From: Acanthornis magna
Lineage: Eukaryota; Chordata; Aves; Passeriformes; Acanthizidae
Assembly (NCBI GenBank): GCA_036785705.1
Contig: JAWUZG010001110.1
Span: 1 to 64,000, forward strand
Length of the DNA stretch: 64,000 nucleotides
Reading direction: 5' to 3'
The notes below the pieces were generated by a model. The model was not told the origin of the DNA. It searched no databases and saw only the letters and a list, made by a program, of their open reading frames with translations. Shown here piece by piece: positions 1 through 14,188 of the stretch. Numbering within the stretch: the first letter of the stretch is position 1; each line of letters starts with the position of its first letter. A program made the translations under genes and the position numbers.

Positions 1-3000
1 AGCCTGGCCCCACTTCTCATCGGCAGCTTTCCCTGAACACGGGACAACACCAATGTGATGCCATCCAGGCAAAAACAAATTTCAAAAGTCTGTTCAACAG
101 GCAAAAAAAGCAGGAGCACCTTAGAACACAGCACTTCCTGGCAGCACACAGCGTTTCTCAGAAGCTCCACAGCACCTCAGCCCCGCTGCCTTCGTCAAGG
201 CCAAGGCCTCAGCAGCATTTCTCATATCATGCTGCAGCCTGAAAAAAGGGCAGGGGGGGATGCACCAGCACAAGCAGGGACATCACACCTGCCCACAGGC
301 TCCCCCATGCTCACATCCCATGGCATCCCGGGGCTCTCTCAGCTTCCAAAGACCTCTGAGGTCACGGGCTCTCACAGTGCCTCCATGGGGACATCCCACG
401 TGTCTCTAAGTGCTAAGGAGCTCTTTTGCAACTGCCACTCCCTGGCCTTCCAGGGGGGACATGCCAGGGCTCTCTCTATCTTCCTAAACAACACACACAA
501 CAAGGGCAATGCCAGGGCCTGCAGGGTAACATCCCGGCAATCTGCACACTGCTAAGGAGCCACGCTGTCACAGCAACTCACAGGGCATGGCCTGTGACAT
601 TCCCTCCGTCTCCCTGCTGCTGCTGGACAGCTCTGATGTCACAGGCACTCACCTCTGGCCCCTGCAGCCATTCCAGGCCTTTCCATGCTGCCAAAGCGCT
701 CTGATGTCACAGACACGCACTGTGGCTTCATGGCCACATGCCAAGGCTCTCCAGGCTGCAAAAGAGCCCTTTAGCCACAGGCACTTACACAGGTGCCATG
801 GGCACATCTTAGTGCTCCCTCTGCTCATAGGAACCCCGAGGTCACCAGATATCCTGGCGGCTCCGTGGCCACATCCCAGGCTCTCCAGGCTGCTCAAGAG
901 CTCTGATCTCACCTGCACTCACACAAGCTCCTCGGGGACATCTGTCGCTGCTGTGCTGGCAGATTCACACAAAGCCTCCCAGAGCAGCCTGGCCACTGAG
1001 TCACGAGGGCCAGAGAGCAGCCCTTGGCTTTCTCAACTCCTTCTCAGACACAGGAGCCTTGGCGGCGGCTGCATCCAATCCAGCCTCACACTTAAAGCCA
1101 GTGCTTTAAGTAACTCTGTCCCGCAGCACTTACAAATGGCCCATCTGATCTATTCCTAGAAAAGCAGCTCTTCCCTAACACAAATGATTCGACACAGACA
1201 ACTCAATCCAATTACTGACCACTCCATAGAAAAGCTAAACCTACTCCTGGGAGCCTACACAGAGTACAATGGAGTGCACTCTATGAAAACAATAGGAAAG
1301 CAGTCATATCTTACAGCAAGCAAAAAAAACCCAATTCCCAAGTAGAGCTCCATGTAACTCACCACACCAACACTCCTGGGCAGCTCTCTCTCCCTTCACC
1401 ACCAACAGTGCCCTTGCTTGCTGTCCACTTCCCCAGCAGGAGCCCTCACACACTCCAAGGAGGGAACACGCTAGAAAAACCTCCCCTAGGAAAGGGGACT
1501 GACTGCACATTGACACTCTCAAGGGACTGACTGTCAGGCAGACGCCTGCAACTCCCGGCAGCAGCTCAGCTGCCAAATCTTTGCCTCACTAGCAGCACCT
1601 TCATGCAGGCTTCCTTGCCAGAAGGACTTTCAGCAGAATTCAAGGCCAAAACAACACACGCTGGCCCTCTGAAAGACACCTGGAGACATTTGCAAATAGC
1701 ACATGCTCCAAGTGCCTGCACCACGTTCCAAGGCAAAGCAGCCGGCCCAAAGCATCCTGCTACAACCTCCCAGGCGGCTCCCGACTGCTACAGAGCACTC
1801 AGCTCCAAAGCACTCCCAGGCCTTCCAGCCTCACAGCCCACAGGCCTACAGCCTTCTGCAGAGCCCTGAGCTCACCTGCACTCACACACCTACCATGGGC
1901 ACCTGCCACACCTCTCCAGCCATGAGAGACAGACGTGTGCTCTCAGGCACTCACAGCCATTCCAAGCTGACATCCCAGGGCCCTTTGATCTCATCAGCAC
2001 CGCTGCTATGGCACAGGCACTCCCTGCGCTTCCACGGGCCATCCCAGGGCTCTCGAGGCTCCTCAAGAACACTGAGGGCACACACAACCCCAGCGGCTCC
2101 ATAGGGACATGCCACGACTCTCCCATTTGACAAACCTCTCTGCACGCACATCACGGCCTTCAACAGGCTCTCAGGGCTGACAGCCCACGAGTCTCACGCT
2201 GCTAAGTTGCCGCCAGCTCACGGCCCACTCACAGGGCCTCCATGGGGACATCCCTGCACCCTCCATCCTCCTCAAGAGCTGGCAAGTCCCTGACACTCAC
2301 ACTTGCCCCCTGGGCACACTCCAGCCATCTCCAGGCTGCCAAAGAGTCAGGAGGTCACATCTCGGCACAGGAACTCCCCTGGGGACACGCCAGAGATATC
2401 CAGCTTTCAAAAGAACACTGAGCTCACAGGCTGTCCCAGGACCAGCCATAGGCACATGCCAGGAGTCCACACGCTGCCCAGAAGCCCTGGTGTCACAGGC
2501 ACTCACTCCCAGCACCTCGGTGCTGACATCCCAGGCGGCTCCACGCTGCTAAAGAGATGTGATGGCACAGGCACTTTTACATCACTCCAAGAATCATAGG
2601 AAAGCTATCGGGAAAGAAAGATTTCATGGAAAAGCCACAGCAGGACAAGCTTCCTTGCTAAGCTTCACTCTACTACTTATACCATGCTTAAAGCACAGTG
2701 AGGAAAAGCAACAAACAAAAATCCAGAGTCAATCAATCCAAAATGAAATCAAACCCAAATTATCTCTGTCTGTCTGTCCGTGTGCGTGAGGCTGTGTCTC
2801 TAAAGAAGAGAAAGGGTCAGGATAAGAAGAACATGGCCCAAAGGCTCAAGAGCACTTCCCTTAAGAGCACTTCAGCTTGAGCAACACTTCACTTGATAAC
2901 TCAAATTCAAATGAACAGCTTAGGGCAGGAACAGCAGTTAAGAGCATTTCAACTGAACTGGACTTCAACTACACAACGCTTCACTTAGAACTGAGCTGGA

Positions 3001-3461
3001 ACCCAAGACCTCAGCAAAGGATCCACACAGCCCTTACCATAGCACTGCAGGAACTTCGAGACCTAACTTAGGGACAAACCTAAAGCACTTCTGAATCCAC
3101 CAGAGCAGCCCCTCTCCCACATTGCAGAGAGCGCATGCACACCTGCACTCCCACAAGCACACAAAGAGGCTCTACGAGGCAAAATTCCCCTCCAAGCTAC
3201 TGAAATACTCCTTTCACGTGCCTTGCCATCTTCTCAGCGGCCAAAGCCTGAGGCCTCCGGAGCGCAGGATCGGGGGCCAGGAGCGTGCTCCTTCGCGGAT
3301 GCCCCGAGTGCAGCAAACGGGACAGCTGCCGGCTGGCAGAGGCCCCACGCACAGGGACTTTGCTGCTCACCGCTGCTGCGGCCCAGCACAGCTGCCAGGG
3401 CCTCCTTTGGCACCCCTGCTTACAGGGCCCCAAGGCATGGCTTTAGTCACAACAAGCCTTC
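1..3461 (+). repeat. Unit 1, S class (3461 bp), indel-rich, recombinant tail
   Basis: Complete S unit. It has many one-base length changes in homopolymer runs relative to later units, for example six G at 453-458 instead of five, and eight A near 1322 instead of seven. Its tail mixes variant types: the left-copy base at 2498 (cacagg) is followed by a right-copy base at 2536 (ggcgg). It also has gcttaaag near 2686, shared only with unit 11; the other A copies have gctcaaag. This suggests a past exchange between the two direct repeats of an L unit, or gene conversion. The CpG block ends this unit, after a CACGTG at 3215-3220. Confidence 0.93.
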
Positions 3462-6400
3462 AGCCTGGCCCCACTTCTCATCGGCAGCTTTCCCTGAACA
3501 CGGGACAACACCAATGTGATGCCATCCAGGCAAAAACAAATTTCAAGGTCTGTTCAACAGGCAAAAAAAGCAGGAGCACCTTAGAACACAGCACTTCCTG
3601 GCAGCACACAGCGTTTCTCAGAAGCTCCACAGCACCTCAGCCCCGCTGCCTTCGTCAAGGCCAAGGCCTCAGCAGCATTTCTCATATCATGCTGCAGCCT
3701 GAAAAAAGGGCAGGGGGGGATGCACCAGCACAAGCAGGGACATCACACCTGCCCACAGGCTCCCCATGCTCACATCCCATGGCATCCTGGGGCTCTCTCA
3801 GCTTCCAAAGACCTCTGAGGTCACGGGCTCTCACAGTGCCTCCATGGGGACATCCCACGTGTCTCTAAGTGCTAAGGAGCTCTTTTGCAACTGCCACTCC
3901 TGGCCTTCCAGGGGGACATGCCAGGGCTCTCTCTATCTTCCTAAACAACACACACAACAAGGGCAATGCCAGGGCCTGCAGGGTAACATCCCGGCAATCT
4001 GCACACTGCTAAGGAGCCACGCTGTCACAGCAACTCACAGGGCATGGCCTGTGACATTCCCTCCGTCTCCCTGCTGCTGCTGGACAGCTCTGATGTCACA
4101 GGCACTCACCTCTGGCCCCTGCAGCCATTCCAGGCCTTTCCATGCTGCCAAAGCGCTCTGATGTCACAGACACGCACTGTGCTTCATGGCCACATGCCAA
4201 GGCTCTCCAGGCTGCAAAAGAGCCCTTTAGCCACAGGCACTTACACAGGTGCCATGGGCACATCTTAGTGCTCCCTCTGCTCATAGGAACCCCGAGGTCA
4301 CCAGATATCCTGGCGGCTCCGTGGCCACATCCCAGGCTCTCCAGGCTGCTCAAGAGCTCTGATCTCACCTGCACTCACACAAGCTCCTCGGGGACATCTG
4401 TCGCTGCTGTGCTGGCAGATTCACACAAAGCCTCCCAGAGCAGCCTGGCCACTGAGTCACGAGGGCCAGAGAGCAGCCCTTGGCTTTCTCAACTCCTTCT
4501 CAGACACAGGAGCCTTGGCGGCGGCTGCATCCAATCCCAGCCTCACACTTAAAGCCAGTGCTTTAAGTAACTCTGTCCCGCAGCACTTACAAATGGCCCA
4601 TCTGATCTATTCCTAGAAAAGCAGCTCTTCCCTAACACAAATGATTCGACACAGACAACTCAATCCCAATTACTGACCACTCCATAGAAAAGCTAAACCT
4701 ACTCCTGGAGCCTACACAGAGTACAATGGAGTGCACTCTATGAAAACAATAGGAAAGCAGTCATATCTTACAGCAAGCAAAAAAACCCAATTCCCAAGTA
4801 GAGCTCCATGTAACTCACCACACCAACACTCCTGGCAGCTCTCTCTCCCTTCACCACCAACAGTGCCCTTGCTTGCTGTCCACTTCCCAGCAGGAGCCCT
4901 CACACACTCCAAGGAGGAACACGCTAGAAAAACCTCCCCTAGGAAAGGGGACTGACTGCACATTGACACTCTCAAGGGACTGACTGTCAGGCAGACGCCT
5001 GCAACTCCCGGCAGCAGCTCAGCTGCCAAATCTTTGCCTCACTAGCAGCACCTTCATGCAGGCTTCCTTGCCAGAAGGACTTTCAGCAGAATTCAAGGCC
5101 AAAACAACACACGCTGGCCCTCTGAAAGACACCTGGAGACATTTGCAAATAGCACATGCTCCAAGTGCCTGCACCACGTTCCAAGGCAAAGCAGCCGGCC
5201 CAAAGCATCCTGCTACAACCTCCCAGGCGGCTCCCGACTGCTACAGAGCACTCAGCTCCAAAGCACTCCCAGGCCTTCCAGCCTCACAGCCCACAGGCCT
5301 ACAGCCTTCTGCAGAGCCCTGAGCTCACCTGCACTCACACACCTACCATGGGCACCTGCCACACCTCTCCGGCCATGAGAGGACAGACGTGTGCTCTCAG
5401 GCACTCACAGCCATTCCAAGCTGACATCCCAGGGCCCTTTGATCTCATCAGGCACCGCTGCTATGGCACAGGCACTCCCTGCGCTTCCACAGGGCCATCC
5501 CAGGGCTCTCGAGGCTCCTCAAGAACACTGAGGGCACACACAACCCCAGCGGCTCCATAGGGACATGCCACGACTCTCCCATTTGACAAACCTCTCTGCA
5601 CGCACATCACGGCCTTCAACAGGCTCTCAGGGCTGACAGCCCACGAGTCTCACGCTGCTAAGGTGCCGCCAGCTCACGGCCACTCACAGGGCCTCCATGG
5701 GGACATCCCTGCACCCTCCATCCTCCTCAAGAGCTGGCAAGTCCCTGACACTCACACTTGCCCCCTGGGCACACTCCAGCCATCTCCAGGCTGCCAAAGA
5801 GTCAGGAGGTCACATCTCGGCACAGGAACTCCCTGGGACACGCCAGAGATATCCAGCTTTCAAAAGAACACTGAGCTCACAGGCTGTCCCAGGACAGCCA
5901 TAGGCACATGCCAGGAGTCCACACGCTGCCCAGAAGCCCTGGTGTCACAGGCACTCACTCCCAGCACCTCGGTGCTGACATCCCAGGTGGCTCCACGCTG
6001 CTAAAGAGATGTGATGGCACAGGCACTTTTACATCACTCCAAGAATCATAGGAAAGCTATCGGGAAAGAAAGATTTCATGGAAAAGCCACAGCAGGACAA
6101 GCTTCCTTGCTAAGCTTCACTCTACTACTTATACCATGCTCAAAGCACAGTGAGGAAAAGCAACAAACAAAAATCCAGAGTCAATCAATCCAAAATGAAA
6201 TCAAACCCAAATTATCTCTGTCTGTCTGTCCGTGTGCGTGAGGCTGTGTCTCTAAAGAAGAGAAAGGGTCAGGATAAGAAGAACATGGCCCAAAGGCTCA
6301 AGAGCACTTCCCTTAAGAGCACTTCAGCTTGAGCAACACTTCACTTGATAACTCAAATTCAAATGAACAGCTTAGGGCAGGAACAGCAGTTAAGAGCATT

Positions 6401-6918
6401 TCAACTGAACTGGACTTCAACTACACAACGCTTCACTTAGAACTGAGCTGGAACCCAAGACCTCAGCAAAGGATCCACACAGCCCTTACCATAGCACTGC
6501 AGGAACTTCGAGACCTAACTTAGGGACAAACCTAAAGCACTTCTGAATCCACCAGAGCAGCCCCTCTCCCACATTGCAGAGAGCGCATGCACACCTGCAC
6601 TCCCACAAGCACACAAAGAGGCTCTACGAGGCAAAATTCCCCTCCAAGCTACTGAAATACTCCTTTCACGTGCCTTGCCATCTTCTCAGCGGCCAAAGCC
6701 TGAGGCCTCCGGGAGCGGCAGGATCGGGGGCCCAGGAGCCGTGCTCCTTCGCGGATGCCCCGAGTGCAGCAAACGGGACAGCTGCCGGCTGGCAGAGGCC
6801 CCACGCACAGGGACTTTGCTGCTCACCGCTGCTGCGGCCCAGCACAGCTGCCAGGGCCTCCTTTGGCACCCCTGCTTACAGGGCCCCGAGGCATGGCCTT
6901 TAGTCACAACAAGCCTTC
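3462..6918 (+). repeat. Unit 2, S class (3457 bp), shortest unit
   Basis: Complete S unit, 6 bp shorter than the array standard. The loss is spread over single-base contractions of homopolymers, for example near 3900 (CCC to CC), 4182 (GG to G), 4709 and 4834 (GGG to GG), 4889 (CCCC to CCC) and 5834 (GGGG to GGG), partly offset by an extra G near 5382. It carries catcctgggg near 3784, a variant otherwise seen only in the partial unit 17, and a private G near 3547. Its tail is the ordinary left type, with CACGTG at 6667-6672. Confidence 0.93.
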
Positions 6919-9900
6919 AGCCTGGCCCCACTTCTCATCGGCAGCTTTCCCTGAACACGGGACAACACCAATGTGATGCCATCCAGGCAAAAACAAATTT
7001 CAAAGTCTGTTCAACAGGCAAAAAAAGCAGGAGCACCTTAGAACACAGCACTTCCTGGCAGCACACAGCGTTTCTCAGAAGCTCCACAGCACCTCAGCCC
7101 CGCTGCCTTCGTCAAGGCCAAGGCCTCAGCAGCATTTCTCATATCATGCTGCAGCCTGAAAAAAGGGCAGGGGGGGATGCACCAGCACAAGCAGGGACAT
7201 CACACCTGCCCACAGGCTCCCCATGCTCACATCCCATGGCATCCCGGGGCTCTCTCAGCTTCCAAAGACCTCTGAGGTCACGGGCTCTCACAGTGCCTCC
7301 ATGGGGACATCCCACGTGTCTCTAAGTGCTAAGGAGCTCTTTTGCAACTGCCACTCCCTGGCCTTCCAGGGGGACATGCCAGGGCTCTCTCTATCTTCCT
7401 AAACAACACACACAACAAGGGCAATGCCAGGGCCTGCAGGGTAACATCCCGGCAATCTGCACACTGCTAAGGAGCCACGCTGTCACAGCAACTCACAGGG
7501 CATGGCCTGTGACATTCCCTCCGTCTCCCTGCTGCTGCTGGACAGCTCTGATGTCACAGGCACTCACCTCTGGCCCCTGCAGCCATTCCAGGCCTTTCCA
7601 TGCTGCCAAAGCGCTCTGATGTCACAGACACGCACTGTGGCTTCATGGCCACATGCCAAGGCTCTCCAGGCTGCAAAAGAGCCCTTTAGCCACAGGCACT
7701 TACACAGGTGCCATGGGCACATCTTAGTGCTCCCTCTGCTCATAGGAACCGGTCACCAGATATCCTGGCGGCTCCGTGGCCACATCCCCAGGCTCTCCAG
7801 GCTGCTCAAGAGCTCTGATCTCACCTGCACTCACACAAGCTCCTCGGGGACATCTGTCGCTGCTGTGCTGGCAGATTCACACAAAGCCTCCCAGAGCAGC
7901 CTGGCCACTGAGTCACGAGGGCCAGAGAGCAGCCCTTGGCTTTCTCAACTCCTTCTCAGACACAGGAGCCTTGGCGGCGGCTGCATCCAATCCCAGCCTC
8001 ACACTTAAAGCCAGTGCTTTAAGTAACTCTGTCCCGCAGCACTTACAAATGGCCCATCTGATCTATTCCTAGAAAAGCAGCTCTTCCCTAACACAAATGA
8101 TTCGACACAGACAACTCAATCCCAATTACTGACCACTCCATAGAAAAGCTAAACCTACTCCTGGGAGCCTACACAGAGTACAATGGAGTGCACTCTATGA
8201 AAACAATAGGAAAGCAGTCATATCTTACAGCAAGCAAAAAAACCCAATTCCCAAGTAGAGCTCCATGTAACTCACCACACCAACACTCCTGGGCAGCTCT
8301 CTCTCCCTTCACCACCAACAGTGCCCTTGCTTGCTGTCCACTTCCCCAGCAGGAGCCCTCACACACTCCAAGGAGGAACACGCTAGAAAAACCTCCCCTA
8401 GGAAAGGGGACTGACTGCACATTGACACTCTCAAGGGACTGACTGTCAGGCAGACGCCTGCAACTCCCGGCAGCAGCTCAGCTGCCAAATCTTTGCCTCA
8501 CTAGCAGCACCTTCATGCAGGCTTCCTTGCCAGAAGGACTTTCAGCAGAATTCAAGGCCAAAACAACACACGCTGGCCCTCTGAAAGACACCTGGAGACA
8601 TTTGCAAATAGCACATGCTCCAAGTGCCTGGACCATGTTCCAAGGCAAAGCAGCCGGCCCAAAGCATCCTGCTACAACCTCCCAGGCGGCTCCCGACTGC
8701 TACAGAGCACTCAGCTCCAAAGCACTCCCAGGCCTTCCAGCCTCACAGCCCACAGGCCTACAGCCTTCTGCAGAGCCCTGAGCTCACCTGCACTCACACA
8801 CCTACCATGGGCACCTGCCACACCTCTCCGGCCATGAGAGACAGACGTGTGCTCTCAGGCACTCACAGCCATTCCAAGCTGACATCCCAGGGCCCTTTGA
8901 TCTCATCAGGCACCGCTGCTATGGCACAGGCACTCCCTGCGCTTCCACAGGGCCATCCCAGGGCTCTCGAGGCTCCTCAAGAACACTGAGGGCACACACA
9001 ACCCCAGCGGCTCCATAGGGACATGCCACGACTCTCCCATTTGACAAACCTCTCTGCACGCACATCACGGCCTTCAACAGGCTCTCAGGGCTGACAGCCC
9101 ACGAGTCTCACGCTGCTAAGGTGCCGCCAGCTCACGGCCACTCACAGGGCCTCCATGGGGACATCCCTGCACCCTCCATCCTCCTCAAGAGCTGGCAAGT
9201 CCCTGACACTCACACTTGCCCCCTGGGCACACTCCAGCCATCTCCAGGCTGCCAAAGAGTCAGGAGGTCACATCTCGGCACAGGAACTCCCTGGGGACAC
9301 GCCAGAGATATCCAGCTTTCAAAAGAACACTGAGCTCACAGGCTGTCCCAGGACAGCCATAGGCACATGCCAGGAGTCCACACGCTGCCCAGAAGCCCTG
9401 GTGTCACAGGCACTCACTCCCAGCACCTCGGTGCTGACATCCCAGGTGGCTCCACGCTGCTAAAGAGATGTGATGGCACAGGCACTTTTACATCACTCCA
9501 AGAATCATAGGAAAGCTATCGGGAAAGAAAGATTTCATGGAAAAGCCACAGCAGGACAAGCTTCCTTGCTAAGCTTCACTCTACTACTTATACCATGCTC
9601 AAAGCACAGTGAGGAAAAGCAACAAACAAAAATCCAGAGTCAATCAATCCAAAATGAAATCAAACCCAAATTATCTCTGTCTGTCTGTCCGTGTGCGTGA
9701 GGCTGTGTCTCTAAAGAAGAGAAAGGGTCAGGATAAGAAGAACATGGCCCAAAGGCTCAAGAGCACTTCCCTTAAGAGCACTTCAGCTTGAGCAACACTT
9801 CACTTGATAACTCAAATTCAAATGAACAGCTTAGGGCAGGAACAGCAGTTAAGAGCATTTCAACTGAACTGGACTTCAACTACACAACGCTTCACTTAGA

Positions 9901-10378
9901 ACTGAGCTGGAACCCAAGACCTCAGCAAAGGATCCACACAGCCCTTACCATAGCACTGCAGGAACTTCGAGACCTAACTTAGGGACAAACCTAAAGCACT
10001 TCTGAATCCACCAGAGCAGCCCCTCTCCCACATTGCAGAGAGCGCATGCACACCTGCACTCCCACAAGCACACAAAGAGGCTCTACGAGGCAAAATTCCC
10101 CTCCAAGCTACTGAAATACTCCTTTCACGTGCCCTTGCCATCTTCTCAGCGGCCAAAGCCTGAGGCCTCCGGGAGCGGCAGGATCGGGGGCCCAGGAGCC
10201 GTGCTCCTTCGCGGATGCCCCGAGTGCAGCAAACGGGACAGCTGCCGGCTGGCAGAGGCCCCACGCACAGGGACTTTGCTGCTCACCGCTGCTGCGGCCC
10301 AGCACAGCTGCCAGGGCCTCCTTTGGCACCCCTGCTTACAGGGCCCCGAGGCATGGCCTTTAGTCACAACAAGCCTTC
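6919..10378 (+). repeat. Unit 3, S class (3460 bp)
   Basis: Complete S unit. It lacks 4 bp near 7750, where other units read aaccccgaggtc and this one reads aaccggtc, and has one extra C in the run just after CACGTG (10126-10131). Otherwise it matches the reference closely. It reads ctggaccatg near 8630, the commonest of three variants at that site (ctggaccatg, ctggaccacg, ctgcaccacg). Confidence 0.94.
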
Positions 10379-13300
10379 AGCCTGGCCCCACTTCTCATCG
10401 GCAGCTTTCCCTGAACACGGGACAACACCAATGTGATGCCATCCAGGCAAAAACAAATTTCAAAGTCTGTTCAACAGGCAAAAAAAGCAGGAGCACCTTA
10501 GAACACAGCACTTCCTGGCAGCACACAGCGTTTCTCAGAAGCTCCACAGCACCTCAGCCCCGCTGCCTTCGTCAAGGCCAAGGCCTCAGCAGCATTTCTC
10601 ATATCATGCTGCAGCCTGAAAAAAGGGCAGGGGGGGATGCACCAGCACAAGCAGGGACATCACACCTGCCCACAGGCTCCCCATGCTCACATCCCATGGC
10701 ATCCCGGGGCTCTCTCAGCTTCCAAAGACCTCTGAGGTCACGGGCTCTCACAGTGCCTCCATGGGGACATCCCACGTGTCTCTAAGTGCTAAGGAGCTCT
10801 TTTGCAACTGCCACTCCCTGGCCTTCCAGGGGGACATGCCAGGGCTCTCTCTATCTTCCTAAACAACACACACAACAAGGGCAATGCCAGGGCCTGCAGG
10901 GTAACATCCCGGCAATCTGCACACTGCTAAGGAGCCACGCTGTCACAGCAACTCACAGGGCATGGCCTGTGACATTCCCTCCGTCTCCCTGCTGCTGCTG
11001 GACAGCTCTGATGTCACAGGCACTCACCTCTGGCCCCTGCAGCCATTCCAGGCCTTTCCATGCTGCCAAAGCGCTCTGATGTCACAGACACGCACTGTGG
11101 CTTCATGGCCACATGCCAAGGCTCTCCAGGCTGCAAAAGAGCCCTTTAGCCACAGGCACTTACACAGGTGCCATGGGCACATCTTAGTGCTCCCTCTGCT
11201 CATAGGAACCCCGAGGTCACCAGATATCCTGGCGGCTCCGTGGCCACATCCCCAGGCTCTCCAGGCTGCTCAAGAGCTCTGATCTCACCTGCACTCACAC
11301 AAGCTCCTCGGGGACATCTGTCGCTGCTGTGCTGGCAGATTCACACAAAGCCTCCCAGAGCAGCCTGGCCACTGAGTCACGAGGGCCAGAGAGCAGCCCT
11401 TGGCTTTCTCAACTCCTTCTCAGACACAGGAGCCTTGGCGGCGGCTGCATCCAATCCCAGCCTCACACTTAAAGCCAGTGCTTTAAGTAACTCTGTCCCG
11501 CAGCACTTACAAATGGCCCATCTGATCTATTCCTAGAAAAGCAGCTCTTCCCTAACACAAATGATTCGACACAGACAACTCAATCCCAATTACTGACCAC
11601 TCCATAGAAAAGCTAAACCTACTCCTGGGAGCCTACACAGAGTACAATGGAGTGCACTCTATGAAAACAATAGGAAAGCAGTCATATCTTACAGCAAGCA
11701 AAAAAACCCAATTCCCAAGTAGAGCTCCATGTAACTCACCACACCAACACTCCTGGGCAGCTCTCTCTCCCTTCACCACCAACAGTGCCCTTGCTTGCTG
11801 TCCACTTCCCAGCAGGAGCCCTCACACACTCCAAGGAGGAACACGCTAGAAAAACCTCCCCTAGGAAAGGGGACTGACTGCACATTGACACTCTCAAGGG
11901 ACTGACTGTCAGGCAGACGCCTGCAACTCCCGGCAGCAGCTCAGCTGCCAAATCTTTGCCTCACTAGCAGCACCTTCATGCAGGCTTCCTTGCCAGAAGG
12001 ACTTTCAGCAGAATTCAAGGCCAAAACAACACACGCTGGCCCTCTGAAAGACACCTGGAGACATTTGCAAATAGCACATGCTCCAAGTGCCTGGACCATG
12101 TTCCAAGGCAAAGCAGCCGGCCCAAAGCATCCTGCTACAACCTCCCAGGCGGCTCCCGACTGCTACAGAGCACTCAGCTCCAAAGCACTCCCAGGCCTTC
12201 CAGCCTCACAGCCCACAGGCCTACAGCCTTCTGCAGAGCCCTGAGCTCACCTGCACTCACACACCTACCATGGGCACCTGCCACACCTCTCCGGCCATGA
12301 GAGACAGACGTGTGCTCTCAGGCACTCACAGCCATTCCAAGCTGACATCCCAGGGCCCTTTGATCTCATCAGGCACCGCTGCTATGGCACAGGCACTCCC
12401 TGCGCTTCCACAGGGCCATCCCAGGGCTCTCGAGGCTCCTCAAGAACACTGAGGGCACACACAACCCCAGCGGCTCCATAGGGACATGCCACGACTCTCC
12501 CATTTGACAAACCTCTCTGCACGCACATCACGGCCTTCAACAGGCTCTCAGGGCTGACAGCCCACGAGTCTCACGCTGCTAAGGTGCCGCCAGCTCACGG
12601 CCACTCACAGGGCCCTCCATGGGGACATCCCTGCACCCTCCATCCTCCTCAAGAGCTGGCAAGTCCCTGACACTCACACTTGCCCCCTGGGCACACTCCA
12701 GCCATCTCCAGGCTGCCAAAGAGTCAGGAGGTCACATCTCGGCACAGGAACTCCCTGGGGACACGCCAGAGATATCCAGCTTTCAAAAGAACACTGAGCT
12801 CACAGGCTGTCCCAGGACAGCCATAGGCACATGCCAGGAGTCCACACGCTGCCCAGAAGCCCTGGTGTCACAGGCACTCACTCCCAGCACCTCGGTGCTG
12901 ACATCCCAGGTGGCTCCACGCTGCTAAAGAGATGTGATGGCACAGGCACTTTTACATCACTCCAAGAATCATAGGAAAGCTATCGGGAAAGAAAGATTTC
13001 ATGGAAAAGCCACAGCAGGACAAGCTTCCTTGCTAAGCTTCACTCTACTACTTATACCATGCTCAAAGCACAGTGAGGAAAAGCAACAAACAAAAATCCA
13101 GAGTCAATCAATCCAAAATGAAATCAAACCCAAATTATCTCTGTCTGTCTGTCCGTGTGCGTGAGGCTGTGTCTCTAAAGAAGAGAAAGGGTCAGGATAA
13201 GAAGAACATGGCCAAAGGCTCAAGAGCACTTCCCTTAAGAGCACTTCAGCTTGAGCAACACTTCACTTGATAACTCAAATTCAAATGAACAGCTTAGGGC

Positions 13301-13840
13301 AGGAACAGCAGTTAAGAGCATTTCAACTGAACTGGACTTCAACTACACAACGCTTCACTTAGAACTGAGCTGGAACCCAAGACCTCAGCAAAGGATCCAC
13401 ACAGCCCTTACCATAGCACTGCAGGAACTTCGAGACCTAACTTAGGGACAAACCTAAAGCACTTCTGAATCCACCAGAGCAGCCCCTCTCCCACATTGCA
13501 GAGAGCGCATGCACACCTGCACTCCCACAAGCACACAAAGAGGCTCTACGAGGCAAAATTCCCCTCCAAGCTACTGAAATACTCCTTTCACGTGCCTTGC
13601 CATCTTCTCAGCGGCCAAAGCCTGAGGCCTCCGGGAGCGGCAGGATCGGGGGCCCAGGAGCCGTGCTCCTTCGCGGATGCCCCGAGTGCAGCAAACGGGA
13701 CAGCTGCCGGCTGGCAGAGGCCCCACGCACAGGGACTTTGCTGCTCACCGCTGCTGCGGCCCAGCACAGCTGCCAGGGCCTCCTTTGGCACCCCTGCTTA
13801 CAGGGCCCCGAGGCATGGCCTTTAGTCACAACAAGCCTTC
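10379..13840 (+). repeat. Unit 4, S class (3462 bp)
   Basis: Complete S unit and the last with length noise: one C missing near 11808, one extra C near 12613, one C missing near 13211. From the next unit on every unit is exactly 3463 or 4835 bp. Its CpG block has the usual S-class variants (gagcggcagg, gcggatgcc). Confidence 0.94.
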
Positions 13841-14188
13841 AGCCTGGCCCCACTTCTCATCGGCAGCTTTCCCTGAACACGGGACAACACCAATGTGATG
13901 CCATCCAGGCAAAAACAAATTTCAAAGTCTGTTCAACAGGCAAAAAAAGCAGGAGCACCTTAGAACACAGCACTTCCTGGCAGCACACAGCGTTTCTCAG
14001 AAGCTCCACAGCACCTCAGCCCCGCTGCCTTCGTCAAGGCCAAGGCCTCAGCAGCATTTCTCATATCATGCTGCAGCCTGAAAAAAGGGCAGGGGGGGAT
14101 GCACCAGCACAAGCAGGGACATCACACCTGCCCACAGGCTCCCCATGCTCACATCCCATGGCATCCCGGGGCTCTCTCAGCTTCCAAA

